A DNA stretch of 47,648 nt from an uncultured Bacteroidota bacterium (GTDB lineage Bacteria > Bacteroidota > Bacteroidia > Bacteroidales > P3): the NCBI GenBank assembly GCA_902788805.1, contig CADALO010000015.1, positions 1 through 47,648 of the forward strand, given 5' to 3'. Below the pieces are notes generated by a model. The model was given only the letters and a program-made list of their open reading frames with translations. It did not search any database and had not been told where the DNA came from. Positions 8,174-20,274 of this stretch are shown piece after piece; positions within the stretch are counted from its first letter, which is position 1; each line of letters opens with the position of its first letter. The position numbers were made by a program, and so were the translations under genes.

Positions 8174-8997
8174 CTTTTTTGTTTTTTTCTCTTATTAGTT
8201 TTCAAATGGCTGTTTCTCAAAATGACACGGTTTTACTTAAAGCCAAAATATACAATGTTAATGGCATGGAATTCAAAATGATATATGTAAAACACGGCAC
8301 ATTCATTATGGGTAATCACGCTGATACATTAATGAGTATGTATTCTTCGAGCTATGATGGAATGTTTGATCGTAGAAGGGAAGCGACCGTTAATGACTTT
8401 TTTATTTCAGAGACTGAAATCACACAAGAATTATGGACTGCAGTTATGAAATACAATCCAAGTATTCATAAAGGCAAAAACCTTCCAGTTGAGAATGTCT
8501 CTTGGAATGAATGTAATAAATTTTGTAGAAAACTGACAAAAATCACAGGAACAGAGTTCAGGCTGCCGCTAGAAAAGGAATGGGAATTTGCAGCCTATGG
8601 GAACGACACCTCGAGAAAATATCTATATTGTGGGAGCGACACTTTGGATGTTGTTGGATGGTACAATGAAAACACTTGCGAAACCCATCCTGTAAAACAA
8701 AAAAAATGCAACATTTTAGGTCTTTATGATATGTCTGGGAATGTAATGGAGTGGGTGAGCGATTCGTACGATACTATATTTTTCCCAAATTATAAAAGAC
8801 AAATCAATGACAAACTACTAAAAGACGCGTACCCTAAAATACGATATAGAAAAAGGTGGAAAGTGGCAAAAGGTGGAGGGTATGATTCTCCATGGGATAT
8901 TTGTATTCCGGGTGTTACTTTAAAAGGCGATAAGGGATGGAAGGGAGGCAGATTGGGTTTTCGCATAGCATCTTCCTTGACGGATCAACCACGTTGA
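8122..8997 (+). CDS. SUMF1/FGE-sulfatase domain secreted protein
   Basis: This 291-residue protein has an N-terminal export signal (about residues 10-32, RIRFLQKIAFLFFSLISFQM) and a formylglycine-generating-enzyme-type fold: FIMGNHADT, ISETEITQELW, PVENVSWNECNKFC, RLPLEKEWEFAAYG, GLYDMSGNVMEWVSD and a C-terminal GGRLGFRIASS. Family members include formylglycine generators, EgtB-type sulfoxide synthases and many binding or structural variants. The Cys pair of true formylglycine generators was not evident, so its chemistry is open. It starts inside the last 52 nt of the metallopeptidase toxin gene, which implies translational coupling and makes it the candidate immunity or accessory protein. 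The coding region is AT-rich like the toxin tip. Confidence 0.8.
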   Translation: MGNTKQYILRIRFLQKIAFLFFSLISFQMAVSQNDTVLLKAKIYNVNGMEFKMIYVKHGTFIMGNHADTLMSMYSSSYDGMFDRRREATVNDFFISETEITQELWTAVMKYNPSIHKGKNLPVENVSWNECNKFCRKLTKITGTEFRLPLEKEWEFAAYGNDTSRKYLYCGSDTLDVVGWYNENTCETHPVKQKKCNILGLYDMSGNVMEWVSDSYDTIFFPNYKRQINDKLLKDAYPKIRYRKRWKVAKGGGYDSPWDICIPGVTLKGDKGWKGGRLGFRIASSLTDQPR

Positions 8998-9048
8998 TAC
9001 GTAGCAGTTCTGTGCCCCGTCGTGGCTGATGTTCCGATGCGGCTTGCT

Positions 9049-9320
9049 GTGGCGGTTCTGCGCTCCAGCCACATCAAGCACCCTAAATCCACAAGTCACA
9101 CACCTCGTACCAGCCTACAGCATAGTCTCAGCGTCGGAGCTGGCAGGGACCTGCTCCGTCATATCAACCATCGTTTAACCATCCTTCAACCATCGTTTAA
9201 CCATATATAATGGTCGAAATATGGTTGAAGTATGGTTTATCAATAGTCGATGACGGCGTTGGGTGCTTGATGGAGCGGCGCAAACCGCTGCGGTTGTCCT
9301 GTCTTTTCCATCGCAACAAG
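9049..9320. repeat. Structured intergenic repeat, copy 2 (11-bp iterons plus inverted half-site)
   Basis: This is the second copy of the element at 2548-2826, again after a toxin locus. The four 11-bp units start near 9162 and have core ACCAT instead of ACGAT. The inverted half-site reads gaagtatggt instead of gaagtatcgt, which restores the match. The flanks (caccctaaat, acacacctcgt, cagcctacagcat, ggcgttgggtgcttgatgga, tcgcaacaag) are conserved. No gene is seen in 8998-9407 apart from this element and the promoter below. Confidence 0.75.
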
Positions 9321-9335
9321 CTCAGTAAAATGTAA

Positions 9336-12842
<3,507 letters not shown>

Positions 12843-12999
12843 TGGATTGGTGATTGGTGAATAGTGAATGGTGATTCGTGAATAGTGATTAGTGATTAGA
12901 CAAATGATTTGTCAATTCACGAATCACCATTCACTAATCACCATTCACCATTCACGAATCACCATTCACGAATCACCATTCACTAATCACTTATCACTA
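12843..12999. repeat. Inverted array of heptamers between convergent genes
   Basis: The left arm repeats gtgaatg/gtgattc/gtgatta-type heptamers to about 12897. The centre is gacaaatgatttgtc. The right arm repeats the reverse complement (attcacg, aatcacc, attcact) to about 12999. The arms can fold into a long imperfect hairpin and may act as a bidirectional terminator between the convergent beta-galactosidase and ferredoxin genes. The right arm supplies the last codon and the stop of the ferredoxin gene. Confidence 0.85.
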
Positions 13000-13778
13000 A
13001 AAAAATACTGTCCCTTACCCTGCGTAGCCTTGCCAAAATGGATAGCGTTGTTCGGGCAGTGATGGTAGCAGGCCATACAGTTGGTACAGTTGCCGTGCCA
13101 AAGTGGACGAAGACCCTGTTTTACACTATCCTGCGGATCAGCATAGTCGCCAGTCATCGTTATATTGCCCAGCGGACAGACCTTAGCGCACAAGCCGCAC
13201 GAGATGCAACGGTCGTTTACCGTAAACTTCTTGTCGGTAATCAGCAAGCCATAGAACAATGCATTGGTAACGTAGGTGTTGAGGCGCGGCACCTTGCCAC
13301 GGACCACATCAACAACCTTCTCGCGCTGCTGGATTCGCTCTGCCACCATCGGCAAACGCTCACGGACGGCATCGATTTTGCGACGCTCATTCTCCGGAGT
13401 GTCAAGACTGAATCCCGCGAGGTTGACATACGTCTCGGGCATCACAAACGAGAAGGCGGCATCAAGGTTAAAACCTTTTGCTTTCAACGTTTTAGCGAAC
13501 CGTTCCGGCGTGCGCCCAACATTGTCGCCACAGGTGCAGGCAAGGTAGCAATAGGAGGGTTTGGAATTGATTGTCAGCCTACTTATATAGTCAGACACCA
13601 CGCGGGGCACCGCCCAAGCATATACCGGACACACCACACCAAGCGCCTCATTCGGCCCAAGAGCAATAGAAGGCTTTGATTCCAAAGGATTTATCTGCAC
13701 AAGAGTGTCATTTGTCAAACGTGCAAGCTCTTCAGCCACAAACTTGCTGTTGCCACAGCCGGAGAAATATAAAATCAT
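12987..13778 (-). CDS. EFR1 family ferredoxin (flavodoxin-like plus 2x[4Fe-4S])
   Basis: This 263-residue protein has an N-terminal flavodoxin-like domain (MILYFSGCGNSKFVAEELA) and a C-terminal ferredoxin domain with two cluster motifs, Cys191/194/197/201 (CISCGLCAKVCP) and Cys231/234/237/241 (CTNCMACYHHCP). This is the EFR1 layout found in anaerobes; such proteins are thought to shuttle low-potential electrons in the cytoplasm, and partners are not known here. The last residues (FFSDK) and the stop codon lie in the heptamer array, so the original C-terminus has probably been replaced by repeat sequence. The next gene in the group is the small HExxH membrane protein, whose stop lies 4 nt before this start. 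Confidence 0.9.
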   Translation of the reverse strand: MILYFSGCGNSKFVAEELARLTNDTLVQINPLESKPSIALGPNEALGVVCPVYAWAVPRVVSDYISRLTINSKPSYCYLACTCGDNVGRTPERFAKTLKAKGFNLDAAFSFVMPETYVNLAGFSLDTPENERRKIDAVRERLPMVAERIQQREKVVDVVRGKVPRLNTYVTNALFYGLLITDKKFTVNDRCISCGLCAKVCPLGNITMTGDYADPQDSVKQGLRPLWHGNCTNCMACYHHCPNNAIHFGKATQGKGQYFFSDK

Positions 13779-13782
13779 ATTA

Positions 13783-14118
13783 TCATATACTTTTAAAGCA
13801 GCGGAGCCAATGAAACGACTGCTTCAGCGGCGACACTACCGATTGTTTTTCAAGAAAATAAGCGGACTTCTCGAATGGAATTCCACGATAGGCCTTGTCA
13901 AGGTCGCGATAGACGACAACGCCGGCAAACCAGAAGACAAAATAAAGAACGTAAAATCCAACTATCAGCAAAGCTGCCTGTTGCCACAAATGCACCGTTT
14001 CGTGCCTGACTTCGATTTCATCCATTGGCTGACCATTGTAGAATACAAAAGGGAACAGCGTGATAGCGTGATATCTGCGTGGCGGGAAACGGCGTGTATG
14101 GACAAACAGCGGCTTCAT
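13783..14118 (-). CDS. Small membrane protein with HExxH motif
   Basis: This 111-residue protein carries RHETVHLWQQ (HExxH) followed at once by a membrane segment (LLIVGFYVLYFVFWFAGVVVY), then EKSAYFLEK. Short Bacteroidota proteins with an HExxH directly before a transmembrane helix are common and of unknown function; a metallopeptidase-like role is possible but not shown. The start codon overlaps the stop of the preceding gene by 4 nt (ATGA), which indicates coupled translation, and the ferredoxin gene follows closely. The group therefore runs secreted unknown, membrane protein, ferredoxin. Confidence 0.7.
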   Translation of the reverse strand: MKPLFVHTRRFPPRRYHAITLFPFVFYNGQPMDEIEVRHETVHLWQQAALLIVGFYVLYFVFWFAGVVVYRDLDKAYRGIPFEKSAYFLEKQSVVSPLKQSFHWLRCFKSI

Positions 14119-15668
14119 TTATAATTGGCATTGGTCAACACTCCGTTGCTGACAGTGAATTCAAGTATCTGCCAGCAATCCACAGCGTTACCCTTCTTGT
14201 CGGTGGCGGGAATCCAGTTCTGAGGCATCGTCTTAACCGTTTCCAGCACCATATTGGCGAACTCAAACAATTCACCTTTGTTCTTGCTAATCAGCTGCCA
14301 GCGTCCCGCCTCACCATTGCAGTTGACCATAAATGCTATGCGCACACGGAACAGACGGTCCTTGGCACGCTCGTCGGTTATAGGTTTATTCAAAAACCAG
14401 TTGCGCAATGCCGTCTTTTCGCCTTTGTAGGCTGGAGCCTTCTTGGGAGACTTGTAATTGCCCACGGTCTCAGCCAGTTGCTTGTCGTCTACCGACCAGA
14501 CGTTGCCTTCATTGCAAATCTTGAACTCGTTCAATGCCAGTGCCTTTTCGTCATCATCGAAACTACTCGGAGAGAAAACAGACGACATAACAATGCCTTC
14601 CTTAACCCTGATTTTCTGAGTCTTATACACCACATAATCAGCTACTCCGAAATTGTTTGTCTGCCAGTTGCCATAGTGAATCACATATTCGCCGGTAATC
14701 CAATCCGCAAAGAAGAATTGGTTGTCAATAAAACTGCGGTGGCAATAGGCCAAACCGTCCACAATGCTGTCAGCCAGATAGTCAAACAGACCTTGTCCGT
14801 GCCGACCGCTGTCGTTGCGAGTGGTGATTTCAGACAGAAAGAGCGAGTCGTTACGAAGCACCCACGAACCAAACGGGGCGCCACTGTCGTCACGCGCATT
14901 TCCAAGCCAGTTGGTACTGCATTTCAAGGGGTCGTTACCAAAGAATTCCATTACAAGCGGCAAACCGTTGGCCTCCTTCTGGAAAAGGCCTTTATGTCCG
15001 TTGCAAACAACCTCCTCGCGGTCCATTGCACAATGCAGATAGAACTCCTTGAACCTCTCATTACGATAATACATAGCGCCCTGTCCTTTAGCCAAAACCA
15101 ACTTGCCAGCCTTGAAATCAGCAAGATGCTTATCCAAAATAAACACATTGTCAACGATATGACCATTGACGACATTCAAATATCGTGTTCCTTGAGCCTC
15201 GTCGCTCTTCTGCTCCTTCTTGTCCTTGGGCACAAGGCGCAGTTCCAACACACCCGAATACCAGTCGGCAAGCACGGCGCCATCAACGTCCGATTGGCTG
15301 GAATCCAACGACATAATGTCAAAATACTCAGGCTTTACTACGGTGTCGATACCAGTGGCAGCCCATAGGTTACTGCCCCTTGTACGATAACGCTTGGCCT
15401 CAATCCAACTCAAGTATACGTCATTATTAATCACTTCATACTCTGCTATATGCCCTCTATTATTGTTATTGCTCCACGACTGGAAAGGCGGAACAAATTT
15501 CGTGCGCTGATAATAATTCATAACAACTGTCGGGACATAGCGTTCGACAATGACCGCGTATTTCCGTCCGCTCCAGACAAGGGTGTCGCAATCCTGATCC
15601 AATTGAGCGACAGCTGTTTGCCCAAGCATAACGGCAACAAATGTCAAAAAAAAGGCAAGTCTTTTCAT
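14115..15668 (-). CDS. Secreted hypothetical protein with TonB-C-like C-terminus
   Basis: This 517-residue protein has a signal peptide (MKRLAFFLTFVAVMLGQTAVAQ). The body is rich in Asp, Asn and aromatic residues and matches no enzyme family that I recognise. The last 120 residues (ALRNWFLNKPITDERAKDR, then RVRIAFMVNCNGEAGRW, then ETVKTMPQNWIPATDKKG) resemble the TonB C-terminal-like domain often found at the ends of Bacteroidota envelope proteins. It is expected in the periplasm or on the outer membrane. Its stop overlaps the start of the small HExxH protein, and the lipoprotein gene upstream ends 4 nt before its start. Confidence 0.75.
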   Translation of the reverse strand: MKRLAFFLTFVAVMLGQTAVAQLDQDCDTLVWSGRKYAVIVERYVPTVVMNYYQRTKFVPPFQSWSNNNNRGHIAEYEVINNDVYLSWIEAKRYRTRGSNLWAATGIDTVVKPEYFDIMSLDSSQSDVDGAVLADWYSGVLELRLVPKDKKEQKSDEAQGTRYLNVVNGHIVDNVFILDKHLADFKAGKLVLAKGQGAMYYRNERFKEFYLHCAMDREEVVCNGHKGLFQKEANGLPLVMEFFGNDPLKCSTNWLGNARDDSGAPFGSWVLRNDSLFLSEITTRNDSGRHGQGLFDYLADSIVDGLAYCHRSFIDNQFFFADWITGEYVIHYGNWQTNNFGVADYVVYKTQKIRVKEGIVMSSVFSPSSFDDDEKALALNEFKICNEGNVWSVDDKQLAETVGNYKSPKKAPAYKGEKTALRNWFLNKPITDERAKDRLFRVRIAFMVNCNGEAGRWQLISKNKGELFEFANMVLETVKTMPQNWIPATDKKGNAVDCWQILEFTVSNGVLTNANYK

Positions 15669-15672
15669 AGCT

Positions 15673-16347
15673 TTAGAATTTTAATGAAGTAACAAAACGC
15701 AGTCCTGCATCGCGCGACATATCGTTAGGGTTTGTACCCATAATATCCTGAGGAATAGGCATTCCCAATATGCCAAACAACTCAGTCCAATAAACAGGGT
15801 ATTCGCCGTTGGCATTCTTGAAATTCATCGGGGCCTCAGCGAATAGATGTATGTTATCAGATGTAACATACGCATTTCTAACCAGTTCGCTACAATACTG
15901 CTCGTCATTGTCTGGCAAGAAACACATATCATACTTGCGTCCGACATAATCCTTGGCGTGTTGTACATAAGCGGAGACTTCCGAATTGTCTTTCAGACGC
16001 ATAACATCGAAACGAGGGAAGGTACCGTCCTTCAGACGGAAGTCGACAAAGAAACTGTCAATAGGATAGCGTGCCACGCCACGCTTGATGGTGGCATCAA
16101 TGACAAAAGTTGTGTCAGCATCTACTTCAACTATGGCCACGTGTATGTAATTCACTGAGTCTGCGTCGCCTGTGGCATCAACAATAGCCTGTTCGATTGC
16201 GGACGAATCAGAGAGACTATAATCAATCGGAATGCCGACAAAAATCAAATCTCCCGTCTTCAGCTGCGTATCTTGATCATCTACAGCTTGACGGCACGAC
16301 ACAAGGCAAAAAGCCAAAGAGACTAAATATATAATACATTTCTTCAT
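15673..16347 (-). CDS. YiiX-like permuted papain-fold lipoprotein
   Basis: This 224-residue protein begins MKKCIIYLVSLAFCLVSC with a lipobox Cys at residue 18, giving an exported lipoprotein. The mature part shows the pattern of permuted NlpC/P60 (YaeF/YiiX) proteins: TGDLIFVGIP, HVAIVEVD (catalytic His region) and QYCSELVRNAY with the catalytic Cys after a KYDMCF segment. Such enzymes act as cysteine peptidases or amidases on cell-wall peptides or acyl groups in the envelope; the substrate is not known here. The ATG at 16347 is preferred over 16356 because it gives a standard lipoprotein signal. It is the first gene of the group that runs down to the ferredoxin. Confidence 0.8.
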   Translation of the reverse strand: MKKCIIYLVSLAFCLVSCRQAVDDQDTQLKTGDLIFVGIPIDYSLSDSSAIEQAIVDATGDADSVNYIHVAIVEVDADTTFVIDATIKRGVARYPIDSFFVDFRLKDGTFPRFDVMRLKDNSEVSAYVQHAKDYVGRKYDMCFLPDNDEQYCSELVRNAYVTSDNIHLFAEAPMNFKNANGEYPVYWTELFGILGMPIPQDIMGTNPNDMSRDAGLRFVTSLKF

Positions 16348-16459
16348 AACAATCAATTAACGACAACGACGGGATATTATTGTAATCCCACTAATCAAAT
16401 CCCATAACGAGCAAGGCAAACGGCAAGGAAATTGGTTCAGGAAACGACAAACAAGGATT

Positions 16460-17329
16460 TCAAGCCTCGTTTTCGCCCGCGAAAAAGCGGACGACGCGGT
16501 CGGTATAGGTCTTCGAGACCGGAATGGAACGCGCGCCCTGCGTCAATTCAAGGACGAGGATGCCCTTTTCTTTCTTCAGAAGCTTAACATTATCGATATT
16601 AACCATATAGCCTCTGTGACAGCGCAGTAGACTTTTGTATTCGTCAGACGAGTCGAGCTGCTTCATAGAGTTGTGCAGGATGAACGTATCTTCCTTGTCT
16701 TCATTGATATAGTGAATGTTGCTGTAATTATCGGCCGCCTCTATATAGAGCACGTTGCCACGACGTGTTGAGAACGCAAGCTTGCCTCCGCGATCGTGGA
16801 AGTTGATATTATCGTTTTCATTCAATCCGCTTTCCGTCATCGAATTGACAACGCGCTGCAGAACAGCGATCTGCCGGCGCTGGTCGTCAAGATAGAACAT
16901 CAGGACCGTTATAATATAAGGCACGCCAATAACCAGAAGCATATCGAGCGTTACGTGCCACAGCTTGTCAGAGAACGGCAGTCCAGCCTTATTGCCGAGG
17001 AAAAAGGCTATTACTGTGAGGATTGCGTCCATAAAGACAAGCTCAAGGACAAGCCAAAGCACAAAATGGAAGAACTCCATTGTCATCTTGCGCTGGGCAA
17101 AATGCAGCAACATACGACTCAATGCTATGATGGCGGCTCCACTAGAAATCATAATGAGAGAATATATATATATATTCAATGATGATACCGGCTGGACTGA
17201 TTTCATAAAATACGCCGGTCTATATACAAGAGAAAAGACAATTGTAACCACAAAAATGGTGGCAAGAAATAGCCAAATGCTTCTCATCTCAGTAAGGAAT
17301 TTCGGTATATGAATGGTATTTTTCGCCAT
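16460..17329 (-). CDS. Membrane-anchored LytTR transcriptional regulator
   Basis: This 289-residue protein has four predicted membrane helices in its first 150 residues (for example IWLFLATIFVVTIVFSLVY and LLVIGVPYIITVLMFYL). A short linker follows, then a LytTR DNA-binding domain (about 180-285) with VLYIEAADNYSNIHY, SLLRCHRGYMVNIDNV and SIPVSKTYTDRV. It has no receiver domain, so it belongs to the membrane-bound LytTR regulators that sense at the membrane and bind DNA directly. It is divergent from the fatty-acid operon at 17527 with 197 bp between the starts. Regulation of that operon or of itself is plausible from position only. Confidence 0.88.
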   Translation of the reverse strand: MAKNTIHIPKFLTEMRSIWLFLATIFVVTIVFSLVYRPAYFMKSVQPVSSLNIYIYSLIMISSGAAIIALSRMLLHFAQRKMTMEFFHFVLWLVLELVFMDAILTVIAFFLGNKAGLPFSDKLWHVTLDMLLVIGVPYIITVLMFYLDDQRRQIAVLQRVVNSMTESGLNENDNINFHDRGGKLAFSTRRGNVLYIEAADNYSNIHYINEDKEDTFILHNSMKQLDSSDEYKSLLRCHRGYMVNIDNVKLLKKEKGILVLELTQGARSIPVSKTYTDRVVRFFAGENEA

Positions 17330-17526
17330 AATGTTAAAATATTTTCACGTCATTCACCAAAAAGGTCATAATTTTACCCTAAAAAACGTACTTTTACCAC
17401 CAATATTATGTCTAATGTCGTTTTTAACAAAAATATTTTTGAAAATTATTCTTATTTTGCAAAAATAATTAAAAGAACGTGCGAATGCATATTTGACATT
17501 TATATTAATTAAAAGAATACATTAAT
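17330..17526. promoter_or_regulatory. Divergent promoter region between LytTR regulator and fab-etf operon
   Basis: The 197-bp AT-rich spacer holds a TATTTTTG (17434-17441) that fits the Bacteroides -7 element in the fabH direction, about 85 nt before the fabH start. No TTTG at -33 distance and no clear LytTR direct repeat were found by eye. Confidence 0.3.
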
Positions 17527-18507
17527 ATGAAAATAATTGGAACAGGTAGTGCACTTCCCGAAAAAGTAGTAACTAACGAAATGCTTGCCGGTTTTCTGGA
17601 CACAAGTGACAGTTGGATTACGTCACGCACCGGCATCCACACTCGACACCTATTAAGCACTGAGACTCTGGGTGAACTTGCCATTACCGCAGCACAATCA
17701 GCAATAGAATCATCAGGCCTTCAGCCGGAAGAGATTGATTATCTGATATGTTCAAATGTCGCCAACAGCTATGTTTCACCATCGATGGGTAGCATAATAC
17801 TGGCTCCGCTTGGACTTTGCTGCCCTTGCTTCGACCTGAACGGAGCCTGCGCAGGACTGATCTATTCACTCGACATTGCCGATGCCTTCATCAAGACCGG
17901 CAAAGCAAAAAAGATTCTCATCGTAGCAGCCGAGGAACCTTCACGCTTCTGCAACTGGCACGAAAGAGAGACATCAGTGCTGTTCGGAGACGGTGCATCG
18001 GCATTAGTAGTCACTGAGGGAGAAGGCTTTAAGAACTTCCGTCTTACTGGTGACACACACACCGATGTACTCTACTATAAACGTTCGCTCGAAACGACAC
18101 CCTACGACCGCGTTGAAGAGAAGACTATGCCGCTCGTTATGAACGGTCGCGAGGTTTTCAAACTGGCTGTAAGGGCCTGCATCAAAGACGTAGACATAAT
18201 TCTTGAGAATAACGGTATGACAGGCGAGGACATAGACCTCTACCTTCTGCATCAAGCCAACCTGCGAATAATTGATTCGATCAGAGAGCATTTGGGCCAG
18301 CCCAAGGAGAAATTTCCGACCAACCTGCAGAAGTACGGCAACACATCATCGGCCAGTATAGGCATACTGATTGACGAGTTGTCGAGAGCGGGCGAGCTGA
18401 AAGATGGAGCAACGCTGCTGCTGAGTGCTTTTGGCGGCGGATTTGTTACAGGTGCCACCATCCTGAAATGGAGCGCCATCAATTATCCCGAAAAGAAAGA
18501 AGAATAA
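17527..18507 (+). CDS. fabH: 3-oxoacyl-ACP synthase III (FabH)
   Basis: This 326-residue KAS III has the full catalytic set: Cys108 (LNGACAGL), His242 (LLHQANLRI) and Asn272 (YGNTSSASI), plus the C-terminal GGGFVTGATIL. It condenses a CoA-linked starter with malonyl-ACP to begin fatty acid synthesis in the cytoplasm. It is the first gene of an eight-gene operon in which the next gene starts 39 nt downstream. Length and motifs are normal for the family. The starter preference cannot be read from sequence; the presence of ETF and acyl-CoA dehydrogenase genes in the operon makes an unusual starter or product possible. Aryl-polyene or other specialised KAS III roles are an alternative. Confidence 0.93.
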   Translation: MKIIGTGSALPEKVVTNEMLAGFLDTSDSWITSRTGIHTRHLLSTETLGELAITAAQSAIESSGLQPEEIDYLICSNVANSYVSPSMGSIILAPLGLCCPCFDLNGACAGLIYSLDIADAFIKTGKAKKILIVAAEEPSRFCNWHERETSVLFGDGASALVVTEGEGFKNFRLTGDTHTDVLYYKRSLETTPYDRVEEKTMPLVMNGREVFKLAVRACIKDVDIILENNGMTGEDIDLYLLHQANLRIIDSIREHLGQPKEKFPTNLQKYGNTSSASIGILIDELSRAGELKDGATLLLSAFGGGFVTGATILKWSAINYPEKKEE

Positions 18508-18546
18508 AAACATCAATACTTACCAAGAAATCAAAGCATTAAATAT

Positions 18547-19785
18547 ATGAAAAGAGTAGTTATTACCGGACTGGGATGCATTTCCCCATTAGGCAACAAC
18601 GTAGACACAATGTGGAGCGAACTGCTGAAAGGCACGTGCGCCATTGATACGATAAAATCGCTGAATCCCGAAAACCTGCCCGTCAAAGTGGCTGCCGAGG
18701 TCAAAGACTTCAAACCTGAAGACTTTGCAATAGACAAGGCTATGATTCGCCACAATGACCGCTATGCGCTCTATGCCATAGCCGCCGCAACGCAAGCTAT
18801 GCAGGACAGCGGTCTTGAAGTAGGCAAAGACGTTGATTCGTCGCGTTTTGGCTGCGCCATTGGCTCCGGCATTGGCGGCATCCAGACATTCTGCCGCGAG
18901 CACGCCTCACTGATGGAGAATGGTCCGCGCCGCGTGTCGCCGCTGTTCATTCCAGAAATGATAGCCAATATAGCATCGGGCAACACAGCCATAGTATTTC
19001 ACGCAGAGGGCCCAAACCTGCCTGTCGTAACAGCCTGCGCAACAGGAACACACTCAATTGGTGAAGCCTACCGTATGATTCGCGAAGGACGTGCTGATGC
19101 AATGATCACCGGTGGTACCGAGGCCGCTATTTGCGAGATTGCCATTGCTGGATTTGCAAACAGCAAAGCTCTGTCGACCAGCGAAGACCCGATGGCAGCA
19201 TCACTGCCGTTCGACATTCGCCGCAAAGGATTCGTTATGGGCGAAGGCTCTGGTATTATGATACTTGAAGACTATGAGATTGCCCGCAAACGCGGTGCTC
19301 ACATCTATGCTGAAGTTGTAGGCTACGGCAACAGCTGCGATGCTTTCCACTACACCGCTCCGCGTGCCGACGCCAAATGCGCTACCAACTGCATTAAATG
19401 GGCACTGGAAGAAGCTGGCTACAAAGAGGGCGAGAAACTGTACATCAACGCTCACGGCACGGGTACGCCTCTCAACGACAAGACTGAGACCTTGGCTATA
19501 AAGCAAGCTATGGGCGAGGCTGCCGCACGCCAGGCTGTCATCAGCAGTACAAAGTCGATGATGGGTCATATGCTCGGTGCAACGGGTGCTATCGAGCTGG
19601 TTATCTGCGCAAAGACACTGCAGGAAGGCAAAGTCGCCCCGACCATTCACCTCGACCAGCCCGATCCAGAATGCGACCTTGACTACACGCCGCATACTGC
19701 ACGTGACTTCGCCGCCAACCTGACCATCAGCAACTCTTTTGGCTTTGGCGGACAGAACGCCTGCGTCGCTCTTCGCAAAATTTAA
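18547..19785 (+). CDS. fabF: 3-oxoacyl-ACP synthase II (FabF)
   Basis: This 412-residue condensing enzyme carries Cys164 (VTACATGTHSIGEA), His303 (NAHGTGTPLND) and His341 (MMGHMLGATGAIE), the Cys-His-His triad of KAS I/II, and ends with the usual SNSFGFGGQNACVAL. It elongates acyl-ACP with malonyl-ACP. It follows fabH and precedes fabZ by 30 bp. The sequence is of normal length and nothing is missing. A second, separate set of housekeeping fab genes may exist elsewhere in the genome and cannot be excluded. Confidence 0.95.
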   Translation: MKRVVITGLGCISPLGNNVDTMWSELLKGTCAIDTIKSLNPENLPVKVAAEVKDFKPEDFAIDKAMIRHNDRYALYAIAAATQAMQDSGLEVGKDVDSSRFGCAIGSGIGGIQTFCREHASLMENGPRRVSPLFIPEMIANIASGNTAIVFHAEGPNLPVVTACATGTHSIGEAYRMIREGRADAMITGGTEAAICEIAIAGFANSKALSTSEDPMAASLPFDIRRKGFVMGEGSGIMILEDYEIARKRGAHIYAEVVGYGNSCDAFHYTAPRADAKCATNCIKWALEEAGYKEGEKLYINAHGTGTPLNDKTETLAIKQAMGEAAARQAVISSTKSMMGHMLGATGAIELVICAKTLQEGKVAPTIHLDQPDPECDLDYTPHTARDFAANLTISNSFGFGGQNACVALRKI

Positions 19786-19815
19786 TTTAAATGCACTATA
19801 AAAGAATACTTTAAT

Positions 19816-20232
19816 ATGAATAGAGAAGAAATCAAACAATACCTACCGCACCGCGAGCCAATGCTGCTTGTGGACGATGTAAAAATGGAAGGCGACACTG
19901 CCGTCGGACACTACCACGTGCGTGGAGACGAATATTTCGTGCAGGGACATTTCCCGGACTATCCTGTTGTTCCCGGCGTCATACTTTGCGAGATAATGGG
20001 CCAGTGCTGCTGCACTCTAATGCTTGAAGAACTGCCCGGTCGTTTAACGTTTTATGCGGGGATGGATAAAGTGCGCTTCAAAAACCAAGTACGTCCCGGT
20101 GACAACATCGAGGTACGCGGTAAAATCACCGCCAAGCGAGGCCTGACATTCTTTGTCGATGCCGAGGCCAAGGTAGACGGCAAACTGTGCGCAAAAGGCA
20201 GCCTTATCTTTATGCTTGCCGACAAGAACTAA
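19816..20232 (+). CDS. fabZ: 3-hydroxyacyl-ACP dehydratase (FabZ)
   Basis: This 138-residue hot-dog-fold dehydratase has the catalytic His45 in GHFPDYPVVPGV and the acidic partner Glu59 in ILCEIMGQ. It removes water from 3-hydroxyacyl-ACP to give trans-2-enoyl-ACP. The substrate for an enoyl reductase is therefore made inside this operon, yet no FabI, FabK, FabL or FabV follows. Its spacing to fabG is 42 bp. Confidence 0.93.
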   Translation: MNREEIKQYLPHREPMLLVDDVKMEGDTAVGHYHVRGDEYFVQGHFPDYPVVPGVILCEIMGQCCCTLMLEELPGRLTFYAGMDKVRFKNQVRPGDNIEVRGKITAKRGLTFFVDAEAKVDGKLCAKGSLIFMLADKN

Positions 20233-20274
20233 TTGACACCGTTTCAATAAATAAGCAACTAGAATAAAAGGATT

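Noticed and set aside
14079..15368. A 429-codon plus-strand frame opposite the secreted hypothetical gene
   Set aside because: The minus-strand frame has a signal peptide, normal codon use and coupled neighbours; the plus frame is its shadow.
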